From assembly GCA_963734025.1 (NCBI GenBank), contig CAVTFR010000002.1, forward strand, positions 124,001-188,000: 64,000 nt of DNA. The letters are read 5' to 3'. Position numbers and translations under genes: made by a program. The notes beneath the pieces are model-generated. The model saw only the letters and a program-made list of their open reading frames with translations, was not told where the DNA came from and did not search any database. The stretch is from JACVRW01 sp963734025. GTDB lineage: Bacteria; Actinomycetota; Thermoleophilia; Solirubrobacterales; Thermoleophilaceae. Of this stretch, positions 31,873 to 41,185 are shown piece after piece; the first letter of the stretch is position 1; the number at the start of each line of letters is the position of its first letter.

Positions 31873-34800
31873 TCAGCGCGCTTCCGGCTCGGTTGCGACC
31901 TCGAGAATCGCCTCGGCAGCGGCCACCACCGCGCGGAAGCGCTCGCCTGACTCATCGGGCAGCCGGACCCGCACGGTTTCGCGGCCGGACTCGTAGATCG
32001 CCTCCGGAATCCGCTCGCGAAGGGCCTTCGCGCCGCGCGAGTCGAGCTCGATCGGCGCGACCGCCAGCCGCCCTCCTGCGAAGTCGACCGTCGCGGCTCC
32101 GGCGCGGCCCAGCTTGATGCGCGCGTCCTGGAGCCGGATCAGGTTGTCGAGCGGCTCCGGGATCGGCCCGAAGCGGTCGGCGAGCTCCTCGCGCAGCATG
32201 ATCAGCTGGGCGATCTCACGGGCGCCCGCCACGCGCCGGTGGATCTCGATCTTGGCCGCCTCGTAGGGCACGTAGTCGCCCGGCACGTAGGCGTCGACGG
32301 GCAGGTCCATCCGGACCGGCTCGGCGGCCTCATCGGCGGAGTCGCCGCTCAGGAGGCGGACGGCCTCGTCGATCATGCCCACGTACAGCTCGAATCCGAC
32401 CGCCGCCACGTGGCCTGACTGCTCGTCGCCGAGCAGGTTGCCGGCCCCGCGGATCTCGAGGTCGCGCATGGCGATCCTGAAGCCGGACCCGAGCTCCGTG
32501 TAGTCGGAGAGCGTCGCGAGACGCTGGCCCGCCTCCTCGGACAGCGCTGCCGCGCTCGGGTACAGCAGGTAGGCGTACGCCCGCTCCCGAGAGCGCCCGA
32601 CGCGGCCCCGGATCTGGTAGAGCTGCGCCAGCCCGAGCTCGTCGGCGCGCTCCACTATCAGCGTGTTCGCGCTCGGGATGTCGAGCCCGGACTCGACGAT
32701 CGTGGTGCAGACGAGCACATCGGCGTCGCCGCGCAGGAACGACAGCATCACGTCCTCGAGCCGCCCCTCCGGCATCTGGCCGTGGGCGACGGCAACGCGC
32801 GCGTCCGGGACGAGCGCCCGCACCCGCTCGGCGGTCTCGTCGATCGTCTCGACGCGGTTGTGCAGGAAGAAGGCCTGGCCGCCGCGCGCCAGCTCCCGCC
32901 GGATCGCCTTCGTCACGAGGTCGTCGTCGTAGTCGCCGACATACGTGCGCACCGGGCGCCGCCCCTCCGGCGGCGTCTCGATCACGGAGATGTCGCGCAG
33001 CCCGGCGAGCGACATCTGCAGCGTGCGCGGGATCGGCGTCGCGGACAGCGAGAGCACGTCGACCTTCAGGCGCAGCTGGCGCATCAGCTCTTTCTGCTTG
33101 ACGCCGAAGCGCTGCTCCTCGTCGACGATCAACAGGCCGAGCTCCTTCGGCCGGACATCGCGCGACAGCAACCGGTGCGTGCCGATCAGGATGTCGACCT
33201 TGCCCGCGCCGAAGTCGGCCAGGACCTCACGCACCTTCGCCGGGGTACGGAAGCGCGAGACCATCTCGATCCGGAACGGGTAGTCGCGCAGCCGCTCCTT
33301 GAAGGTGCCGATGTGCTGCTGGGCCAGCACCGTCGTGGGCACGAGGAACATCACCTGCCTGCCGTCCTCGGCCGCCTTGAAGGCCGCGCGCAGCGCGACC
33401 TCGGTCTTGCCATAGCCGACGTCCCCGCAGATCAGCCGGTCCATCGGGCGCGCCTCCTCCATGTCGGCGCGCACGGCCTCGATCGCCTCGAGCTGGTCCG
33501 GGGTCTCGCGGTAGGGGAAGCTCTGCTCGAACTCGAGCTGCCACTCGCTGTCGTGCGGGAAGGCGTGGCCGGCGCGGCGCTTACGCTCGGCGTAGAGGTT
33601 GATCAGCTCGCCGGCGAGCGCCTCAGCGGCGCGCCGCGCGCGCAGCTTCATGCGTTCCCACTGCTTGCCGCCGAGCTTCGAGAGCGGCGGGTCGCCGGCG
33701 TCGGCGCCCACGTAGCGGCTGATCTTGTGGAGCTGGTCGCTGGGCACGAAGACACGGTCGCCGTCGAGGAACTCGAGCTCGAGGTAATCGCGCGTCACGC
33801 CCGCGACGGTCTTGGTCTCGAAGCCGGTGAAGCGTGCGATGCCGTGCTCCTCGTGCACCACCGGCGACCCGGCGCGCAGGTCCGTGAACGACGCGATCGT
33901 GCCCGCCTGTGGGCCGGTCGGCCGCTCCGCCCGGCGGCGGCGCAGAAGCCGGTGCTCGGGGAGCACGGCGAGCTTCAGCTGGGGCGCGATGAAGCCGTCG
34001 CGCAGGCTCGCGTGGGCAAACGTGAGCGACGCGTCCTCCGGGGCCGGCACTCCGTCAAGGAACGCTGCCTGCATGCGTGCGAGGTTGAGCCGCGCGCGCT
34101 CGGCCTCGCCGCGGCGCGCCCACGCCACGAAGGTCCGGTAACCGGAGCGCACGAGCTTCTCGAGCTCCGGCTCGGCGTCCCGGAGCGAGCGCGCGGCGCT
34201 GTCGGCGGCCTGGGCGCGGAACTCGAACGGCTGGTCCTGGGCGATGCTCGACAGGCTCAGCGCCGCACGTTCCTGGAGCGCGGCGTCGAGCTCGTCCGGC
34301 TTCACGTAGAGGTGGTGGGCGTCCTCGTCGTGGAAGCTCGTCGTCACGTCGTCCCAGAGGTCGCGGAGTGCCGGCGCGAGCTCCTCCTCGGCGGCCACCG
34401 TCACGAGCGCCCCGTCCGGCAGCAGGTCGAGCAGCTCGCGGAAGCGATCGACCGGCAGCACGTCAGCGATGTCCGGGCGCTCCGACTCCTCGCTCGCGGC
34501 CGCGATCTCGGCGAGCTCGCGGTGCTCGGGCCCGAGCTCCGCCGCGGGCGCGATCTCGACGGTCTCCGCCTCCTCGAGCGAGCGCTGGGTGAAAGTCGAG
34601 AACCAGGTGAGCCGCTCGACCTCGATGTCGAACAGCTCGCAGCGGACGGCCCGCTCTTCGGTCGCCGGGTAGACGTCGAGGATGTCCCCGCGGATCGCGA
34701 ACTGGCCGCGCTCCTCCACCTGGTCGACGCGCTCGTAGCCGCAGGCGACGAGTTGCGCGCCCGTCTCGTCGAGGTCGACGAGACCGCCCTTCTCGATCTC

Positions 34801-35214
34801 GAACCCCTGCGGGCGCAGTTGCGGGTCAGGGACCTTCTCAGCGAGCGCTGCCGCGCTTGCCACCAGCACGGCGGGCTCCTCGCCAAGCAGGGCATCCAGC
34901 GCCGCGATCCGCAGCCCGACGAGGTGCGGCGGCGGTGCCAGATGAGACTCGTAGCGCATGCCGCGCGCCGGGTAGAAGCGCACCTTGCGCGGGCTGAGGA
35001 AGGCCCTCAGGTCGGCGGCCAGGTCACGGGCGGCGCGGTCATCGCCGGCTACCACGAGCGCAGGGCGCTCGGGCTCGCTGTCGATCAGCGCCGCCAGCAG
35101 GTAGGGCCGCATGCTGGCCGACACGAAGGCACGCTGGCGACCACCGCGGGCGGCCGCGGCGAGGGCGCCGATCGAGGCGTCGTGCTTGGCATATGTGAGG
35201 AGGCTCCTGAGCAT
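31873..35214 (-). CDS. mfd: transcription-repair coupling factor Mfd
   Basis: 1113 residues, complete. The UvrB-like N-terminus (RAARDLAADLRAFLSPRKVR, YPARGMRYES) is followed by the RNA-polymerase-interacting domain (SPVVHEEHGIARFTGFETKT) and a RecG-like motor with Walker A GDVGYGKTEVALRAAFKAAE near residue 600 and DEEQ near 698 (LLIVDEEQRFG). SATPIPRTLQMSLAGLRDIS and RGRVGRSRERAYAYLLYP follow, with a TRCF domain at the end. It displaces stalled RNA polymerase and recruits UvrA. Sits in the conserved pth-mfd-ppiC-mazG order. Confidence 0.97.
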   Translation of the reverse strand: MLRSLLTYAKHDASIGALAAAARGGRQRAFVSASMRPYLLAALIDSEPERPALVVAGDDRAARDLAADLRAFLSPRKVRFYPARGMRYESHLAPPPHLVGLRIAALDALLGEEPAVLVASAAALAEKVPDPQLRPQGFEIEKGGLVDLDETGAQLVACGYERVDQVEERGQFAIRGDILDVYPATEERAVRCELFDIEVERLTWFSTFTQRSLEEAETVEIAPAAELGPEHRELAEIAAASEESERPDIADVLPVDRFRELLDLLPDGALVTVAAEEELAPALRDLWDDVTTSFHDEDAHHLYVKPDELDAALQERAALSLSSIAQDQPFEFRAQAADSAARSLRDAEPELEKLVRSGYRTFVAWARRGEAERARLNLARMQAAFLDGVPAPEDASLTFAHASLRDGFIAPQLKLAVLPEHRLLRRRRAERPTGPQAGTIASFTDLRAGSPVVHEEHGIARFTGFETKTVAGVTRDYLELEFLDGDRVFVPSDQLHKISRYVGADAGDPPLSKLGGKQWERMKLRARRAAEALAGELINLYAERKRRAGHAFPHDSEWQLEFEQSFPYRETPDQLEAIEAVRADMEEARPMDRLICGDVGYGKTEVALRAAFKAAEDGRQVMFLVPTTVLAQQHIGTFKERLRDYPFRIEMVSRFRTPAKVREVLADFGAGKVDILIGTHRLLSRDVRPKELGLLIVDEEQRFGVKQKELMRQLRLKVDVLSLSATPIPRTLQMSLAGLRDISVIETPPEGRRPVRTYVGDYDDDLVTKAIRRELARGGQAFFLHNRVETIDETAERVRALVPDARVAVAHGQMPEGRLEDVMLSFLRGDADVLVCTTIVESGLDIPSANTLIVERADELGLAQLYQIRGRVGRSRERAYAYLLYPSAAALSEEAGQRLATLSDYTELGSGFRIAMRDLEIRGAGNLLGDEQSGHVAAVGFELYVGMIDEAVRLLSGDSADEAAEPVRMDLPVDAYVPGDYVPYEAAKIEIHRRVAGAREIAQLIMLREELADRFGPIPEPLDNLIRLQDARIKLGRAGAATVDFAGGRLAVAPIELDSRGAKALRERIPEAIYESGRETVRVRLPDESGERFRAVVAAAEAILEVATEPEAR

Positions 35215-35330
35215 GTGTCTTGGGCCACGGCCAACGGCCGCCCGGGGGTGCCCGCGCGGCTCTTTCGCTCGATTCTACGTACGCCGTTCTGGGCGCAGAT
35301 CGGCAAGTCTGGTTGCACCCTCGCCGGCGG

Positions 35331-35365
35331 CCCGACTTGAGGTCGTCCCACGACACAAAGTCGGG
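35331..35365. repeat. interspersed 35-nt palindrome, copy 1
   Basis: CCCGACTT...AAGTCGGG with an inner GTCGT/ACGAC stem and 3-nt loop. A second copy at 59431-59465 has the same length and stems with changes confined to loops. It lies between mfd and pth. Confidence 0.7.
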
Positions 35366-35378
35366 CCGGCGGGGCGCG

Positions 35379-35960
35379 CTACTGACTCTGCACGACCCGC
35401 TCCAACTCATCCGCCGCGCGCTCGATCAGCTCGCGCACCTCTTCGTTCGGCTCGGAGAAGCGGCCCAGGACGTGTGCCGAGACGATCTCCGGGTCGGTCG
35501 AGTCAGGCCGGCCCACCCCGACGCGGATGCGGCGGAAGTCGGGGCTGCCCAGGCCGCGCTGCAGCGACTTGAGGCCGTTGTGGCCGGCCAGGCCGCCGCC
35601 GATGCGGGACTCGACGCGGCCGAAGGGGAGGTCGATCTCGTCGTGAACGGCTATCACGTGGTCGAGCTCGACTCCGAGCGCGCCGCGCGCCGGGCCGACG
35701 GCGTTGCCTGACTCGTTCATGTAGGTCTGCGGGAGCAGCACGGCGACGCGCGGACCGCCGGGGCCGGTGCGCCCGTCGGTCAGCAGGCCGCCGTACTTCT
35801 TCTTCGCGCGCGGCAGGCCCCAGCGCTCGGCGGCCAGCGCGGCCACCTCGAAGCCGACGTTGTGGCGCGTGCGCGCATAGCGGTCGCCGGGGTTGCCCAG
35901 GCCGACCACGAGCCAATCCGCCTTGCCCCCGCCGCTGGAAGAGCGGCGGAAGAGGCTCAG
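35379..35960 (-). CDS. pth: peptidyl-tRNA hydrolase
   Basis: About 193 residues if started at CTG 35960, which overlaps the rplY stop (cTGA), giving SLFRRSSSGGGKADWLVVGL; GTG 35909 would drop the Trp and first strand of the usual WLVVGLGNPG. RHNVGFE has the catalytic His, and LPQTYMNESGNAV, DEIDLPFG (catalytic Asp), GGGLAGHNGLKS and FRRIRVGVGRP follow. It releases peptides from peptidyl-tRNA. Confidence 0.93.
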   Translation of the reverse strand: MSLFRRSSSGGGKADWLVVGLGNPGDRYARTRHNVGFEVAALAAERWGLPRAKKKYGGLLTDGRTGPGGPRVAVLLPQTYMNESGNAVGPARGALGVELDHVIAVHDEIDLPFGRVESRIGGGLAGHNGLKSLQRGLGSPDFRRIRVGVGRPDSTDPEIVSAHVLGRFSEPNEEVRELIERAADELERVVQSQ

Positions 35961-36661
35961 GACTCCTCGCCCTCCTCGGCGGCAGGCGCCTCGCCCTCGC
36001 CCTCGGCTGCGCCCTCCTCGCCCTCGGGGAGCTCTTCGCCCTCGACGCCCTCGCCGACGAGCTCGGTCTCCTCCTCGATCTCGGGCTCCTCGACTTCGGT
36101 CGGGACGACGACAGTCGCGATGACGGTCTCATCCGGGTCGTCGAGGAAGGTCACGCCCTCGGGCACGGGCACCTCGGAGAGGTTCATCGTGGCGGCGATC
36201 TCCATGCCGGAGACGTCGACCGGCACGTACTCGGGGATGGCCGTCGGCAGCGCCTCGATGTTGAGCTGGTGGGTCACCTGCTCGAGCACGCCGCCCTCCT
36301 TGACCCCGGGCGACTCCTCGACGCCTTCGACGTGGACGGCGACCGTGGTCTGGATCGTCTCGTCGAGCCGGACCTCGAGCAGGTCGATGTGGACGACCTC
36401 GCCGCGCACGGGGTGGAGCTGCTGGTCCTTGACGATCACAGGCCGCGTGCGGCCGGCGACCTCCAGGTCGATCAGCGCCGACCCGTCGACGAGCACCTGG
36501 CGCAGCGCCCTGCTGTTCACCTTGAAGGAGGTGGACTCACCGTCGCTCCCGCCGTAGACGACGCCCGGCACGAGGCCGTCGCGGCGCAGGCGGCGAACCG
36601 CGCGCGAGCCGCGCTCGGAGCGCTCGTCGGCGGTGAGTGTGGGTCGCTGTGAAGTGGCCAT
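35957..36661 (-). CDS. rplY: 50S ribosomal protein L25/Ctc
   Basis: 234 residues, the long Ctc form. The 5S-rRNA-binding domain (SRAVRRLRRDGLVPGVVYGG, HPVRGEVVHIDLLEVRLDE) is followed by the beta domain (QTTVAVHVEGVEESPGV...) and an acidic Glu-rich tail (residues 190-234). TACACT lies 11 nt before the ATG. First gene of the rplY-pth-mfd run. Confidence 0.94.
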   Translation of the reverse strand: MATSQRPTLTADERSERGSRAVRRLRRDGLVPGVVYGGSDGESTSFKVNSRALRQVLVDGSALIDLEVAGRTRPVIVKDQQLHPVRGEVVHIDLLEVRLDETIQTTVAVHVEGVEESPGVKEGGVLEQVTHQLNIEALPTAIPEYVPVDVSGMEIAATMNLSEVPVPEGVTFLDDPDETVIATVVVPTEVEEPEIEEETELVGEGVEGEELPEGEEGAAEGEGEAPAAEEGEES

Positions 36662-36672
36662 GACGGCTGGCC

Positions 36673-36678
36673 AGTGTA
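36673..36678 (-). promoter_or_regulatory. -10-like TACACT before rplY
   Basis: Hexamer 11 nt before ATG 36661; GGCTGGCCAG lies across its downstream side. Confidence 0.4.
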
Positions 36679-36715
36679 GCGATGCCGCTGCCACGGGTCC
36701 GCCCCCGGCGATGCC

Positions 36716-36721
36716 TATTCT
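36716..36721 (+). promoter_or_regulatory. -10-like TATTCT before ubiB
   Basis: Hexamer 6 nt before GTG 36728. Confidence 0.45.
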
Positions 36722-36727
36722 GGCCCT

Positions 36728-38164
36728 GTGGCACGCCATGAGGACAGCTCGATCCCCACCGGCCGGATACGTCGCACGGCCCAGGTCGGGTCGGTGGTCG
36801 GCTCCCAGGGCGCCCGCTACGCGGGAACGCGCGCCGCCAACCTCGCCCGCTCCCCCGACCAGGCGTCCGAGGCGCTCGAGCAGCGTCATCTCGAGGCGGC
36901 CGAGCGGATGGTCGAGACCCTCGGGCGCATGAAGGGGGCGGCGATGAAGGTCGGCCAGCTCGCCTCGTTCATCGACACGGAGTTCCTGCCGCCCGAGTAT
37001 CGCGAGCTCTATCAGGAGCAGCTGGCCTCGCTCCGCTCGACGGCCCCGCCGATGCCGTGGAAGAAGGTCAGCGCGGTGCTCGACGAGGAGTGGGAGGAGC
37101 CGGTCGAGGAGCTCTTCGAGGACTTCGAGCACGACGCCGCGGCGGCGGCCTCGATCGGTCAGGTGCACCGCGCCGTCCTGCCCGACGGCCGGAGCGTGGC
37201 GGTGAAGGTGCAGTACCCGGGCGTCGCGCGTGCGATCGCGTCGGACATGCAGAACGCCGGGCTGATACTGCGGATGGCCAAGGCACTCGCCCCCGGCCTC
37301 GACGCCGGCGCCGCCGCGGCCGAGCTCAAGGAGCGCGTGTTGGAGGAGCTCGACTACGAGCTCGAGGCGCAGTCGCAACGCACCTTCGCGCGCGGCTACC
37401 GCGGGCACCCGTTCATTCTCGTCCCGGACGTCGTGACGCGGCTGTCGACCGAGCGGATCCTGGTGAGCGAGTGGGTCGAAGGCGCCGGCTTCGAGGAGGT
37501 GCGCCAGCTTCCGCAGGAGGAGCGCGACCGCTTCGGCGAGATCGTCTTCCGCTTCTGCTTCGGCTCGATCTACCACCTGCAGCACTTCAATGCCGACGCC
37601 CATCCCGGCAACTACCTGCTGCTGCCCGACGGGCGCGTGGCGTTCCTCGACTTCGGCATGACGAAGCAGCTCGACAGCGACCAGATCGAGCTCGAGATCG
37701 CCGCCCTGAGGGCGATCTTCGACGACGACCCGGAGGGGCTGCGGGTCGCGCTCCATGACCTCGGCTTCCTGAACCAGCCGCGCAAGGTCGACGCCGAGCT
37801 CCTGATGGAGCAAGCGCGCGCGATTGGCGGCTGGTACATGGAGGACCGCGAGGTCACGATCGACTCCGCCCGTGTGATGGAGGCGATCGCGGCCGTGTCG
37901 GATCCGCGCTCCTCGTTCTACCGGCTCATGCGGCGCGAGAACCTGCCCGCCAACGAGCTGATGGGAAGGCGCATGGAGACCGGCGTGCTCGCGGTGCTCG
38001 GCCAGCTCAACGCCACGCGCAACTGGCACCGGATCGGCTGCGAATGGTGGTTCGGCGATCCGCCCGCGACCGAGCTCGGCCGCCGAGAGCAGGCCTGGGT
38101 GCGGGCTCGGCTCGGCCGCTCGGCGGCGACGCGCAGTGCCGGTGGCCCGGCGTCCGAGCCCTGA
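36728..38164 (+). CDS. ubiB: ABC1/UbiB-family atypical kinase
   Basis: 478 residues from GTG. The family KxGQ motif is in GAAMKVGQLASFIDTEFLPP; AAAASIGQVHRAVLPDGRSV is the Ala-rich nucleotide loop, VAVKVQYPG the Lys, and NADAHPGNYLLL and AFLDFGMTKQ the catalytic and metal motifs. UbiB/COQ8 proteins are ATPases supporting quinone or lipid metabolism. No C-terminal membrane helices are evident here. Transcribed alone, divergent from rplY. Confidence 0.9.
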   Translation: MARHEDSSIPTGRIRRTAQVGSVVGSQGARYAGTRAANLARSPDQASEALEQRHLEAAERMVETLGRMKGAAMKVGQLASFIDTEFLPPEYRELYQEQLASLRSTAPPMPWKKVSAVLDEEWEEPVEELFEDFEHDAAAAASIGQVHRAVLPDGRSVAVKVQYPGVARAIASDMQNAGLILRMAKALAPGLDAGAAAAELKERVLEELDYELEAQSQRTFARGYRGHPFILVPDVVTRLSTERILVSEWVEGAGFEEVRQLPQEERDRFGEIVFRFCFGSIYHLQHFNADAHPGNYLLLPDGRVAFLDFGMTKQLDSDQIELEIAALRAIFDDDPEGLRVALHDLGFLNQPRKVDAELLMEQARAIGGWYMEDREVTIDSARVMEAIAAVSDPRSSFYRLMRRENLPANELMGRRMETGVLAVLGQLNATRNWHRIGCEWWFGDPPATELGRREQAWVRARLGRSAATRSAGGPASEP

Positions 38165-38174
38165 GCCGGGGCGC

Positions 38175-38627
38175 TCAGCCCGGCTTGACGGCCATGTCGA
38201 TCACGACGAGCACGAGGACGGTGATCTCGATGGAGTTGACGAGCAGGATGCGGTTGATGCCGGCCTGCGCGGTCTGCGAGAGCGGGCCCTCGGCCGCGAC
38301 CGCCGCGTCGATCTTGCGCGACTGCTGCGGGTAGAAGGCGAGCCCGAGCGCGAGGCTGAAGAGCCAGCCGACGAAGCCGAGCGTTATCCAGAGGTCGCCG
38401 TAGCTGTAACCGACCTCCTCGACCAGCAGGACCCCGGCCACGATCAGGACCAGAGCGAGCGGCGCGTAGAAGACGTTGCTGAGCTTTACGGCGTCGCGGT
38501 TGAAGGCGACGAGCCGCTCCGCGTCGTCCGACTTCGCGACCCAGCGCCCGAGGATGTGGACCGAAACGCCGCCGCCGACCCAGAGCACTGCACAGACGAT
38601 GTGCACTGCGAGATAAAGCTCGTACAC
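38175..38627 (-). CDS. DUF2269-family membrane protein
   Basis: 150 residues from GTG, four membrane helices: YLAVHIVCAVLWVGGGVSVH, LSNVFYAPLALVLIVAGVLL, LWITLGFVGWLFSLALGLAF and ILLVNSIEITVLVLVVIDMA. The HIVxAVLWVGGG start is typical of DUF2269 and of related haem-less CopD-like proteins. Function unknown. It follows prs by 7 nt, so it is probably in its operon. Confidence 0.8.
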   Translation of the reverse strand: MYELYLAVHIVCAVLWVGGGVSVHILGRWVAKSDDAERLVAFNRDAVKLSNVFYAPLALVLIVAGVLLVEEVGYSYGDLWITLGFVGWLFSLALGLAFYPQQSRKIDAAVAAEGPLSQTAQAGINRILLVNSIEITVLVLVVIDMAVKPG

Positions 38628-38634
38628 GCGACGC

Positions 38635-39669
38635 TCAGAAGAGCTGGTTCTCGCCCGCGAAGATCTCGGAGACCGAGTCGTCGACGAAGATGCGCCGGAT
38701 GGAGTCCTCGAGGATGTCGGCGCAGGTCAGCTGCGTGACCAGCGCGGGGGCGCCCTCTCGCAGCGGGACCGTGTCGGTCACGACGATGCCCGACAGCGGG
38801 CCGCGCTCGAGGATCTCGTAGGCCTGCCCGGAGAAAAGGCCGTGCGTGGCAACCGCGAAGACGCGCTCGGCGCCCTCGTCGAGGACCGTCTGCGCGGCGG
38901 CGCTGAGGGTGCTGCCGGTGCCGATGATGTCGTCCACGATGACGGCCGTCTTGCCCTTGACGTCGCCGATCACGTAGCCGATCTCCGCCACCTGCTGGGC
39001 GGGGCGCTCCTTCTCCATCAGCGCGTAGGGCGCGCCGACCTTCTGGGCGAACTTGCGGACGAGCTTCACGCGCCCGGCGTCCGGGGCGATGATCACGAGC
39101 TCCTGGTCGCCGAGCCGGTCCTGCACGAACTGGGTGAGGATCGGCATCGCGGTCATGTGGTCGACCGGCTTCGAGAAGAAGCCCTGCAGCTGGCCGGCGT
39201 GGAGGTCCATCGCGACGAGCCGGTCGGCGCCGGCGGTCTCGAGCACCTCGGCCACGAGCCGCGCCGAGATCGGCTCGCGCGGCGCTGACTTCTTGTCCTG
39301 GCGCGAGTAGCCGTACCAGGGGGTGACGGCGACAATCCGGTGCGCCGAGGCGTGCTTGGCCGCGTGGATCATGAGCAGGAGCTCCCAGAGCGCGTCATTG
39401 ACCGTGAGGCCCTCGCGCTCGGAGCCGCAGATCGACTGCACGATGAAGAGGTCGGCGCCGCGGATCGACTCGGCATAACGGCAGTACACCTCGCCATCGG
39501 CGAAAGTCTTGAGTCCGGCGTCCGTCAGCCCGACGCCCAGCTTCTCGGCGATCTTCCCGCCGAGCTCCAGGCTCGCCCGGCCGGAGGTGATCATCAGCCT
39601 CTTCTCGTAGCCGGCGTGGATGCTCGACGCGAGCGCCGGAGCAGTGGCCGACTCGAGGAGCTTGCTCAT
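38635..39669 (-). CDS. prs: ribose-phosphate pyrophosphokinase
   Basis: 344 residues including a 20-residue N-terminal extension. RGADLFIVQSICGSEREGLT, AVTPWYGYSRQDKKSAPREP, RLVAMDLHAGQLQGFF and the PRPP loop VIVDDIIGTGSTL are all canonical. It makes PRPP from ribose-5-phosphate and ATP. The ATG overlaps the glmU stop, preserving the widespread glmU-prs pair. Confidence 0.97.
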   Translation of the reverse strand: MSKLLESATAPALASSIHAGYEKRLMITSGRASLELGGKIAEKLGVGLTDAGLKTFADGEVYCRYAESIRGADLFIVQSICGSEREGLTVNDALWELLLMIHAAKHASAHRIVAVTPWYGYSRQDKKSAPREPISARLVAEVLETAGADRLVAMDLHAGQLQGFFSKPVDHMTAMPILTQFVQDRLGDQELVIIAPDAGRVKLVRKFAQKVGAPYALMEKERPAQQVAEIGYVIGDVKGKTAVIVDDIIGTGSTLSAAAQTVLDEGAERVFAVATHGLFSGQAYEILERGPLSGIVVTDTVPLREGAPALVTQLTCADILEDSIRRIFVDDSVSEIFAGENQLF

Positions 39670-41039
39670 TGACGCTCCTTCTCTACGCGGTCCGCGTAAC
39701 CCTCCACGTTTTTCTGCTTCTCCCGTGCGATCCCAAGCGCCCCCTCGGGAACGTCGCCCGTGATGACCGAACCGGCCCCAGTGTACGACCGATCGCCGAC
39801 GTCCACAGGGGCGATCAGGGAGGTATGCACACCCGTCTTCGCGCTCTTTCCGATCTTCGTGCGGTGCTTCTTGCGCCCGTCGTAGTTCGCGGTGATGGTG
39901 CTCGCCCCGAGGTTGGCCTTCTCGCCGACGTCCGTGTCGCCGATGTAGGAGAGGTGCGGCACCTTCGCGCCGGCGCCGATGTCCGAGTTCTTCACCTCCA
40001 CGTAGGTGCCGACCTTGGCCCCCTCGCCGACCACCGTGCCGGGCCGCAGGTACGCGAACGGCCCGATGATTGCGTCGTCGCCGATCTCCGCCTCGACCAC
40101 GTAGGCCTGCCGGACGATGGCGCCGCTGCCGACGGCGGCGTCGTGGAGAGTCGTGTGCGGTCCGAGCTCGCAGCCCTCACCCACGCGTGTCGAGCCGAGC
40201 AGGCTCACGCCCGGGCCGACCGTGGTGTCCACGCCGATCGTCACCCCCGCCTCGACACGCGTCGTGTCCGGTTGCAGGAACGTCACGCCGGCGCGCGCGT
40301 GGGCCTCGAGGATGCGGCGCTGCGCGCGGGCCTCGACCACCATCAGGCCCGCCCTGTCGTTCACGCCCAGGGCGACCGATGGATCGTCCGTCGCGTGTGT
40401 CGTCACCGTCCGGCCGCGCTCGACCAGGACCGGGAGTGCTCCGGTCAGGTACAGCTCGCCGTCCGTCAGCCCGACCTCATCCAGTGCCGAATAGAGCTCG
40501 CCCGCCTCGAAGACATAGGCGCCGAGGTTGACCTCGCGGATCGCGAGCACCGCGGCGGCGAGGCCATCCGTGTACTTGGTCTCGACTATCTCCTGGAAGC
40601 GCCCCTCCGAATCACGCACGATGCGGCCATAGCCGCTGGGGTCGAGCTGGTCGGTGGTAAGGAGCGTCGCCGCCGCTCCGTCAGCGTGCCGGGCTGCGCG
40701 CATCCCGGCGATCTGCTCCGCGGTGATGAGCGGATGGTCGCCCGAGAGGACGACCAGCGAGCCGCCCTCGACGGAGCCACGGGCGGCGAGGACGGCCGCC
40801 GCCGTCCCCTCGCCGTCCTGCTGCTCGACGGCCTCGACTCCGTCCGGGAGGCCCTCGGCGACGCCCTCCCCGGGGCGCACCACGCAGAGCACCCGCTCGG
40901 CGCCCGCCTCGCGCGCCGCATCGGTGACCCACTCGATCATGGGCTTGCCGCACACGCGGTGCAGCACCTTCGGCGTGTGGGAGTGCATGCGGGTGCCATG
41001 GCCGGCGGCCATGATCAGGACCGTGAAGAGCTCGGCCAT
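39666..41039 (-). CDS. glmU: bifunctional GlmU (uridyltransferase/acetyltransferase)
   Basis: 457 residues. The N-terminal nucleotidyltransferase has LIMAAGHGTRMHSHTPKVLH and later SGDHPLI. The C-terminal left-handed beta-helix repeats (VGPGVSLLGSTRVGEG..., IIGPFAYLRPGTVVGEGAKV, KVPHLSYIGDTDVGEKANLG) end in the acetyltransferase site around SYTGAGSVITGDVP. It makes UDP-GlcNAc for peptidoglycan. TACGCT lies 9 nt before the ATG. Confidence 0.97.
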   Translation of the reverse strand: MAELFTVLIMAAGHGTRMHSHTPKVLHRVCGKPMIEWVTDAAREAGAERVLCVVRPGEGVAEGLPDGVEAVEQQDGEGTAAAVLAARGSVEGGSLVVLSGDHPLITAEQIAGMRAARHADGAAATLLTTDQLDPSGYGRIVRDSEGRFQEIVETKYTDGLAAAVLAIREVNLGAYVFEAGELYSALDEVGLTDGELYLTGALPVLVERGRTVTTHATDDPSVALGVNDRAGLMVVEARAQRRILEAHARAGVTFLQPDTTRVEAGVTIGVDTTVGPGVSLLGSTRVGEGCELGPHTTLHDAAVGSGAIVRQAYVVEAEIGDDAIIGPFAYLRPGTVVGEGAKVGTYVEVKNSDIGAGAKVPHLSYIGDTDVGEKANLGASTITANYDGRKKHRTKIGKSAKTGVHTSLIAPVDVGDRSYTGAGSVITGDVPEGALGIAREKQKNVEGYADRVEKERQ

Positions 41040-41048
41040 GGGGTGGTG

Positions 41049-41054
41049 AGCGTA
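41049..41054 (-). promoter_or_regulatory. -10-like TACGCT before glmU
   Basis: Hexamer 9 nt before ATG 41039; divergent from tRNA-Gln. Confidence 0.4.
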
Positions 41055-41098
41055 GCGGTCGCGGGAGCTTCTCAACGGGTACGCTCGGGCAGGGCCTT

Positions 41099-41170
41099 TG
41101 GGGGGTCGTCCAGCTGGCAGGACACCGGGTTTTGGTCCCGGGAACGGGGGTTCGAGTCCCTCCCCCCCAG
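41099..41170 (+). tRNA. tRNA-Gln (TTG)
   Basis: 72 nt. Acceptor TGGGGGG/CCCCCCA, anticodon stem CCGGG/CCCGG with loop TTTTGGT (TTG), T-arm GGGGG TTCGAGT CCCTC, discriminator G. CCA not encoded. Confidence 0.93.
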
Positions 41171-41185
41171 CTCTCCCGCGGCGCG

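Noticed and set aside
32782..35340. An 852-codon open frame antisense to mfd
   Set aside because: Composition is Arg/Leu/Ala-rich with no motifs, while the opposite strand is an unmistakable full-length Mfd.
35957..38029. A 690-codon frame joining rplY to sequence antisense to ubiB
   Set aside because: The upstream 456 codons oppose a clear UbiB kinase. rplY has its own ATG at 36661 with a TACACT box.
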